A DNA stretch of 9,858 bases from Clostridia bacterium (GTDB lineage: Bacteria > Bacillota > Clostridia > Lachnospirales > CAG-274). The stretch lies in assembly GCA_030536675.1 (NCBI GenBank), contig JAUNPM010000048.1, positions 1 to 9,858 of the forward strand. The letters run 5' to 3'. Shown piece by piece: positions 5,835-9,858 of the stretch. The notes beneath the pieces were generated by a model. The model saw only the letters and a program-made list of their open reading frames with translations, ran no database searches and was not told the origin of the DNA. Numbering within the stretch: the first letter of the stretch is position 1; every line of letters starts with the position of its first letter. The position numbers and the translations under genes are program-made.

Positions 5835-6962
5835 ATGGAATTACTGAGGCTTTACGAAAAAAACAAAGACAAATTTAAACTCAATATTGCAGCAGGAGAA
5901 AACGGCATACATAATGACGTTGCAAGAATTTACTACATAGAAGACACCTATATATCCGATTGGACAAGAAAAGGTGAGCTTATAATGACCACTGGTATGG
6001 CTTATAACACGGAAAAAACCATACTTGAATTTATAAAGAGTTTTTTGCCCTACTCCCCAAGCGGCTTTATAATAAATATGGGCGGCTATATATTTGAAAT
6101 TCCCGAAAGCGTAAAAAAACTCTGTGACAAAGAAAAACTGCCCTTGCTTACCTTCCCGTGGGAAATTTATCTTCAAGATGTTATGCAGGAATTTACAAAT
6201 ATGATATATGAAGAAGAACAGCTTGAAAAAAATCTTTGCAACGGATTCAGAGAATATTTGTACAATAACGGAGATAAAAATACATTTGCTTCCTGTCTTG
6301 AAAGAAACGGATACGGTGCAATAGATAAAATAACTACAGGCATTATAAGATCCCATACAGACTTTAAAGACGACGAATTTTTGTTTATAAAAAACCAAAT
6401 GAAAAGAAAGAACGATTTTATAATATGCTTTAAAGAAAAAGATGAAATTGTTGTTATATACAGCTGTATGGATATAGACCAAACAGAGCTTATAACAAAA
6501 GAAGTTATATCCGAATACAACAAATTTTTTAACAAAACCTGTCATATGGGAATAGGAAGCCTAGAAGACAGTATATATGAAATAAAAACAAGCCTTAAAA
6601 GAGCCGAGGAGTGCCTTCACACTGCCCAAAACAAAAATACAAGTATTGTTTTATTTGACAATCTTGGCATAGAAAAACTGCTTATGACCTGCGACAAAAA
6701 AATACTTAAGAGCTGTTATTATGACAAGCTAAAAAAAATCGAAGACTATGACATAAAAAACAAAACCGAATATATAAAAACACTTAAGTCCTTTGTAAAA
6801 CACAAGGGAAACATAAGCGAGGTAACAGAGGAATTGTATGTACACAGAAACACGGTAAATTACAGAGTAACCAAGCTAAAGGAAATGCTTGACACAGATT
6901 TTAACGACATAAATATTTTTTTGGAAATAGCAATTGCTTTCCTTTCAAAAGAAATTCTTTAA
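5835..6962 (+). CDS. PucR-family transcriptional regulator
   Basis: A 375-residue regulator. The N-terminal PucR domain (~10-125) shows typical features: ...ELIMTTGMAY..., GFIINMGGY, and KLPLLTFPWE. The middle (~150-300) fits the GGDEF-like domain common in this family. The C-terminal helix-turn-helix (~326-353) has the family signature NISEVTEELYVHRNTVNYR. Founding member PucR of Bacillus controls purine and allantoin breakdown; other members govern various nitrogen or amino-acid genes. Start chosen: ATG 5835, eight bases after GGAGG (5822-5826); the TTG at 5820 is upstream of that site. It lies between the two-component operon's terminator and the symporter/amidohydrolase unit, which it probably regulates in response to a nitrogenous ligand. 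No promoter of its own is clear, so expression may come from readthrough or a promoter inside the GerMN gene. Confidence 0.88.
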   Translation: MELLRLYEKNKDKFKLNIAAGENGIHNDVARIYYIEDTYISDWTRKGELIMTTGMAYNTEKTILEFIKSFLPYSPSGFIINMGGYIFEIPESVKKLCDKEKLPLLTFPWEIYLQDVMQEFTNMIYEEEQLEKNLCNGFREYLYNNGDKNTFASCLERNGYGAIDKITTGIIRSHTDFKDDEFLFIKNQMKRKNDFIICFKEKDEIVVIYSCMDIDQTELITKEVISEYNKFFNKTCHMGIGSLEDSIYEIKTSLKRAEECLHTAQNKNTSIVLFDNLGIEKLLMTCDKKILKSCYYDKLKKIEDYDIKNKTEYIKTLKSFVKHKGNISEVTEELYVHRNTVNYRVTKLKEMLDTDFNDINIFLEIAIAFLSKEIL

Positions 6963-6970
6963 AGCCACCC

Positions 6971-6989
6971 CTTGTATATAATATACAAG
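6971..6989. promoter_or_regulatory. Perfect 9-bp inverted repeat after the PucR gene
   Basis: CTTGTATAT-A-ATATACAAG, eight bases after the PucR stop codon and about 43 bases before the -35 of the symporter promoter. No T-run follows, so it is unlikely to be an intrinsic terminator on the plus strand. The one-base centre makes a stable RNA hairpin awkward, and the form suits a dimeric regulator's operator. Which protein binds is unknown; PucR is the obvious neighbour, but the sequence does not match a site I know for it. Confidence 0.5.
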
Positions 6990-7031
6990 CTGCTTATATA
7001 AAGATTTCATTAAGATTATGTAAAGTACACA

Positions 7032-7060
7032 TTGCCCTGCTTTATTAACAGTGATATAAT
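7032..7060 (+). promoter_or_regulatory. Extended -10 promoter of the symporter operon
   Basis: -35 TTGCCC (7032-7037; four of six), 17-base spacer, perfect -10 TATAAT (7055-7060) preceded by TGA, giving the extended TGn element. The start would be near 7067, leaving a leader of about 123 bases before the ATG at 7190. Confidence 0.8.
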
Positions 7061-7081
7061 TCATATTGTCGAAGGAAGATA

Positions 7082-7152
7082 AGGCACACATAAATGCGCA
7101 TTGTCATACAAAGAGGTATGGCGGGATAAGATCTCGTTGTGCCTCGTTTTTT
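7082..7152 (+). promoter_or_regulatory. Structured 5' leader, candidate riboswitch or attenuator
   Basis: AGGCACA (7082-7088) pairs perfectly with TGTGCCT (7138-7144) to close a 49-base loop. Inside it a hairpin forms from 7101-7109 and 7116-7124 (core CATAC/GTATG, loop AAAGAG, extended by G-U pairs). The closing stem is followed two bases later by six T (7147-7152), as in a terminator-coupled regulatory RNA. A GAGG at 7113-7116 could instead pair with CCTC at 7142-7145. I compared it mentally with purine, guanidine, glycine, preQ1, fluoride and cyclic-di-GMP riboswitches and it matches none. The ~123-base leader is also long for this window, where other genes have short ones. Confidence 0.45.
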
Positions 7153-7189
7153 ATTGTTTTATTTTGTTATAAGCAAAGGAGAAATTAAT

Positions 7190-8701
7190 ATGATTGGATA
7201 TGTTATTATGGCAGTGTTTGCTGTTGTGTTTCTTTCTGTATCCGCAATAGTTGACAAAAAATATCAGGGAGAAGGCGTTGATGAGTTTGTTGCCGCAGGC
7301 AGAAAGGTCCCCTTCGGGCTTGTTACGGCAAGCGTAATGGTTTCGTGGATATGGACAATTACGGTTATTGGTTCTGCCGAAACAGGCTACACATTCGGTG
7401 TTTCAGGCGGCATAAATTATGCGTGGGGTGCGGCAGTTCCCTTTTTTGTTTTTATTCCTCTTGTTATTACACTTAGGAAAAAGATGCCCGGCTGCACAAC
7501 ATTTGTGGAATTTATTAAAATAAGATACGGCGAGGGCACCTCAAGAATATTTATGACATTTGCTCTTGCACTTACATTGTATATACTGCTTTCTCAGGGA
7601 ATCGGTATGGGTGTTGTTTTCAGTACTTTATTTAATATGCCTTACAAGGCAGCAGCCGCAATACCCGTTGTTATTATAGCTCTGTTTACTGCAAGAGCCG
7701 GACTTAAAGGTTCCATTATAAATGATGTTATTATGTTTTTTATTATAGCAATAATTTTTATTGTTACAGTTCCCATTGTTCTCAAATCCATAAATATGGA
7801 CGATGTTTATACAGGTCTTGTTGATGTAGTCCAAAACACGGATAATCCTATGCATAATTCGGAAGCCCTTAATATGCTTTCTGGAACAGGCTTCAGATAC
7901 GGCATAGTATCAATGGTAGTGTGTATGGGACAGGTACTTCTGGATCAGGGATATTATTCAAAGGCAGTTGCAAGCGTAAGCACAAAGTCACTTCTCTTTG
8001 CCTATATTGTAGGCACTGTCGTTGCTTGGCTTCCTGTTCCAATACTTTGCAGTACAGTATTCGGTACCTCAGCTCTGGGACTTGGTGCCACAGTAGCGGG
8101 AGGTCAGCTTTCATCAACATCAGATGTTGCTCCTTACATTATGCAGCTTGTTTTCGGCGGCGGCTTAGGCACTGTAATGTTTGCTCTTATGATATTTATG
8201 ACAGGGCTTACTACGGGAGGCGACATTCTTTCCGGAGCACAAGCTATATGCACAATTGACATTTACAAAAAATACATAAAAAAGGACGCTACAGAAAAGC
8301 AGCAAACTGATTTCGGCAGATTAATGACCCTTGTTATCGGCTTTGTAATGGCACTTATAGTTATGTTTTTTGAAGGAAAATCCATATTAAAGGTAGATAT
8401 ATTCAGCGGAATATTGTTTGCCGCCCCCTGCGCTTCCTTTGTTGCAGGCCTTATATGGGACAAAGTATCTTCAAAAACCGCTGTTATATCAATATTTGTG
8501 GGAATGGCAGCAGGCTTGATTGCTTACTTTGCAATACCCGATGATAATATAAATTACTTTATAGGAAATGTTTGTTCTTTGATCGTTCCCGTATTTGTTA
8601 TATTTATTTGTTCATTGTTTACTAAAGAAAAATATGATTTCAGTATTATGAAAAAATATGTTCCAGAACATATTGTAAATATAAATAAGGAAGGTAGGTA
8701 A
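7190..8701 (+). CDS. Sodium:solute symporter family (SSS) transporter
   Basis: A 503-residue multi-span membrane protein of the solute:sodium symporter family (TC 2.A.21), about 13 spans, which couples uptake of a small solute to an ion gradient. The family pattern is clear in the first quarter: FVAAGRKVPFG (33-43), the unwound first core helix SVMVSWIWTITVIGSAETGY (48-67), then FGVSGGINYAWG and the EFIKIRYGEGT loop (107-117). The GSAETGY...GVSG stretch resembles the urea/DUR3 branch more than pantothenate or proline carriers, from memory. Start: ATG 7190, eight bases after AAGGAG (7176-7181); an earlier GTG at 7139 lies in the structured leader. The end (KEGR) carries the ribosome binding region of the next small gene. 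Neighbouring PucR regulator and amidohydrolase suggest a nitrogen compound such as a ureide, amide or carbamoyl amino acid; this is inference. Confidence 0.88.
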   Translation: MIGYVIMAVFAVVFLSVSAIVDKKYQGEGVDEFVAAGRKVPFGLVTASVMVSWIWTITVIGSAETGYTFGVSGGINYAWGAAVPFFVFIPLVITLRKKMPGCTTFVEFIKIRYGEGTSRIFMTFALALTLYILLSQGIGMGVVFSTLFNMPYKAAAAIPVVIIALFTARAGLKGSIINDVIMFFIIAIIFIVTVPIVLKSINMDDVYTGLVDVVQNTDNPMHNSEALNMLSGTGFRYGIVSMVVCMGQVLLDQGYYSKAVASVSTKSLLFAYIVGTVVAWLPVPILCSTVFGTSALGLGATVAGGQLSSTSDVAPYIMQLVFGGGLGTVMFALMIFMTGLTTGGDILSGAQAICTIDIYKKYIKKDATEKQQTDFGRLMTLVIGFVMALIVMFFEGKSILKVDIFSGILFAAPCASFVAGLIWDKVSSKTAVISIFVGMAAGLIAYFAIPDDNINYFIGNVCSLIVPVFVIFICSLFTKEKYDFSIMKKYVPEHIVNINKEGR

Positions 8702-8706
8702 TATAT

Positions 8707-8838
8707 ATGATGATCAGTCAAAGCGCTCTTGAATGGTTTAATATTATTATGTATGTATGGTTTGCTTTCGGTGCTTTAATAATAAGTGTTTTTTCAATAA
8801 AAGAACTTTATATGATGATAAAAGGAAAGGATCAATAA
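8707..8838 (+). CDS. 43-aa single-span protein, likely symporter accessory subunit
   Basis: A complete small gene, ATG 8707 to TAA 8836-8838, in the gap between symporter and hydrolase. A purine-rich ribosome binding region (GGAAGGTAGG, to 8698) lies eight bases before the ATG, inside the symporter's last codons. The stop is one base from the hydrolase ATG, and AAGGAAAGG inside this gene's end serves the hydrolase. Residues 1-10 are polar, ~11-30 form one hydrophobic span (FNIIMYVWFAFGALIISVF), and the end is basic (KELYMMIKGKDQ), so the C-terminus is probably cytoplasmic. Small one-span partners are known beside other sodium symporters (for example MetS with MetP, or YhdT with PanF), and short proteins after SSS symporters have been named as accessory proteins. 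By position and form this is one; family assignment is from memory and unverified. Confidence 0.72.
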   Translation: MMISQSALEWFNIIMYVWFAFGALIISVFSIKELYMMIKGKDQ

Positions 8839-8839
8839 T

Positions 8840-9658
8840 ATGAAATGTAATGTTGTTTGTATACAGACTTATCCCATAATGAATAACAAAGAAACCAATT
8901 TAACAAAAATGGCTGAATTGCTTGAGCAGGCTTTAGCAGAAAAGCCTGATACACAGCTTGTGGTATTCCCTGAGCTTGCAACAACGGGATATCAATGCGG
9001 AGAAAATTTCCAGGAGCTTGCGGAGGAGATAAACGAAAGCTCTCATACCGTTAAATTTTTTTCCGATCTTGCAAAAAAACACGGTGTATATATAATATGG
9101 GGAATGGCAGAAAAGGACAGTAAAAATAAAAAGGTACTTTACAACTCTCAGGTATTTTTAGACTGTAAGGGTGAAATAATAGGTACATACAGAAAAATAC
9201 ATTTGTTTGATACTGAAAAGAACTGGTTTACCCCGGGCAAAGAATACAAGGTCTATAATACAGCTATAGGAAAAATAGGTCTGTTTGTATGCTATGATGC
9301 ATTTTTCCCCGAGGCTGCAAGAATAATGGCTGTGAAAGGCGCAGACCTTCTTGTAAACAGCACCAATTGGGAAAAGCCCTACAGCAATGATATGGATCTG
9401 TTAATGTCTGCAAGAGCCCTTGAAAACGCAGTTTATCTTGCCTGCTGCAATCGAATAGGAAAAGATTTAGATGTAGATTTCTTCGGACACACAAGAATAC
9501 TCGACACTCTGGGCAATGTAATATCAGATGTTAAAGAGGAAAAGGAAGACTTTATATACGCAAGCCTTGACTATGATAAAAAGGAAAATTTAAAGGAAAC
9601 CTATTATACAATGCTTTCCGAAAGACGCCCCGAACTTTACACAGAACTGTGTAAATAA
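8840..9658 (+). CDS. Nitrilase-superfamily carbon-nitrogen hydrolase (amidase)
   Basis: A cytoplasmic 272-residue enzyme, normal for the family, which breaks non-peptide C-N bonds through a covalent thioester. The Glu-Lys-Cys triad is intact: E45 (FPELATTGY), K119 (YRKIHLFD) and C151 (GLFVCYDAFFPEA). Other family marks are NSTNW (173-177), the ARALENAVYLACCNR segment (191-205), the GHTRILDTLGNV strand pair, and the RRPELY end. The branch (omega-amidase, carbamoylputrescine amidase, beta-ureidopropionase, N-carbamoyl amino-acid hydrolase) cannot be fixed from motifs. With cysteine-type chemistry and no nitrilase-type neighbours, amide or carbamoyl hydrolysis is likelier than nitrile hydrolysis. 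It is the last gene of the symporter unit, so the imported solute or a product of it is the natural substrate; ammonia release would fit PucR-type control. Translation start is set by AAGGAAAGG nine bases upstream. Confidence 0.92.
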   Translation: MKCNVVCIQTYPIMNNKETNLTKMAELLEQALAEKPDTQLVVFPELATTGYQCGENFQELAEEINESSHTVKFFSDLAKKHGVYIIWGMAEKDSKNKKVLYNSQVFLDCKGEIIGTYRKIHLFDTEKNWFTPGKEYKVYNTAIGKIGLFVCYDAFFPEAARIMAVKGADLLVNSTNWEKPYSNDMDLLMSARALENAVYLACCNRIGKDLDVDFFGHTRILDTLGNVISDVKEEKEDFIYASLDYDKKENLKETYYTMLSERRPELYTELCK

Positions 9659-9673
9659 AAAATCAATAAATTT

Positions 9674-9706
9674 AAAAAAGCAGAACTCAACAAGCTCTGC
9701 TTTTTT
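9674..9706. terminator. Strong bidirectional intrinsic terminator
   Basis: An 11-bp perfect stem AAAAAAGCAGA/TCTGCTTTTTT (9674-9684 with 9696-9706) extends two more pairs past one mismatch to a small loop. The A-run and T-run on either side allow it to act on both strands. It lies 15 bases after the hydrolase stop and ends the symporter unit. Confidence 0.9.
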
Positions 9707-9751
9707 ATGTATATGAAAAGTGAAAAATTTGTATAAATTTTAACATAGTTA

Positions 9752-9780
9752 TTGACAAAGGATATTTGTAATAGTAAAAT
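9752..9780 (+). promoter_or_regulatory. Consensus sigma-A promoter of the gene at the right edge
   Basis: Perfect -35 TTGACA (9752-9757), 17-base spacer, -10 TAAAAT (9775-9780; five of six). The start near 9787 leaves a leader of about 40 bases. Confidence 0.85.
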
Positions 9781-9805
9781 AAAGGTCAGCAGATAATTAC
9801 TATTA
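9769..9805. promoter_or_regulatory. 9-bp inverted repeat around the -10 and start site
   Basis: TAATAGTAA (9769-9777) and its exact complement TTACTATTA (9797-9805), 19 bases apart. The left arm overlaps the -10 and lies before the predicted start, so the pair cannot form an RNA hairpin from this promoter and would act as DNA. The right part, 9794-9808, ends in ATTATAA like the 3' half of a PerR box, but the other half matches poorly and the region is very AT-rich. Confidence 0.4.
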
Positions 9806-9827
9806 TAAAAGAAAGGATAGATTATAA

Positions 9828-9858
9828 ATGTATTGTGTAAGAAAAATTACCGATGACA
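9828..9858 (+). CDS. Partial gene, N-terminus only; possibly FprA-type flavoprotein
   Basis: ATG 9828 follows AGGA (9814-9817) by ten bases and a consensus promoter. Only ten residues are in the window (MYCVRKITDD). This start resembles, from memory, A-type flavoproteins (FprA family) of clostridia, which begin MYC.RK.T.D and have a metallo-beta-lactamase-like diiron domain plus a flavodoxin domain, reducing oxygen or nitric oxide to water or N2O. Ten residues cannot settle this. Confidence 0.4.
   Translation, partial: MYCVRKITDD

Noticed and set aside
5841..6545. A 234-residue minus-strand frame opposite the PucR gene
   Set aside because: Rich in Phe/Tyr/Lys as expected from the complement of AT-rich coding DNA, with no recognisable domain or ribosome binding site; PucR domains on the plus strand are clear.
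6971..6989. Intrinsic terminator for the PucR gene
   Set aside because: No T-run follows and the stem is AT-rich with a one-base centre.
7082..7152. Known purine, guanidine, glycine, preQ1 or fluoride riboswitch
   Set aside because: The conserved core bases of these classes, as I remember them, are not found; only the general stem-and-T-run layout is shared.
7139..7189. Longer symporter start at GTG 7139
   Set aside because: It lies in the structured leader's closing stem without a ribosome binding site; ATG 7190 has AAGGAG at good spacing and leaves the first membrane span whole.
7921..8259. Overlapping plus- and minus-strand frames inside the symporter gene
   Set aside because: Low-complexity shadows of the symporter coding sequence.

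Overview
The window is AT-rich with strong AGGAGG-type ribosome binding sites, consensus sigma-A-like promoters, tight gene spacing and U-tract terminators. With the gene families present (DacF-type carboxypeptidase, WalRK/PhoPR-type two-component pair, GerMN protein, PucR regulator, short ComEA-like protein), this suggests a low-GC Firmicute, most likely an anaerobic member of the Clostridia. That placement is inference from style and gene content; no marker gene is present.

Layout. (1) Bases 1-304 hold no convincing gene but a dense mosaic of short perfect hairpins with two copies of a ~92-base unit; it probably continues past the left edge. (2) On the minus strand, 309-503 encodes a 64-residue membrane protein with its own promoter, and 664-2202 encodes a secreted D-Ala-D-Ala carboxypeptidase with a C-terminal membrane anchor and a strikingly polylysine tail. 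(3) Divergently, on the plus strand, a four-gene operon (2317-5760) runs: ComEA-like helix-hairpin-helix protein, OmpR-family response regulator, HAMP histidine kinase, membrane-anchored protein with two GerMN domains. It ends at a good terminator. (4) A PucR-family regulator (5835-6962) begins immediately after that terminator. (5) A strong promoter and a ~120-base structured leader precede a three-gene unit (7190-9658): SSS-family sodium:solute symporter, a 43-residue single-span protein, and a nitrilase-superfamily amidohydrolase. It ends at a strong terminator. (6) A consensus promoter with an inverted repeat drives a gene whose first ten codons are inside the window, possibly an FprA-type flavoprotein.

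How the genes may work together. The left half is an envelope module: a peptidoglycan-trimming enzyme beside a membrane sensor/regulator pair whose third partner is a GerMN protein, an order like actinobacterial MtrA-MtrB-LpqB. The right half looks like a nitrogen-scavenging module: a PucR regulator next to an importer and a C-N hydrolase that could import and deamidate or decarbamoylate a small nitrogen compound. The substrate is not visible in the sequence.

The best candidates for something undescribed are the covarying hairpin repeats at 1-304, the structured leader of the symporter operon, and the 43-residue protein between symporter and hydrolase.
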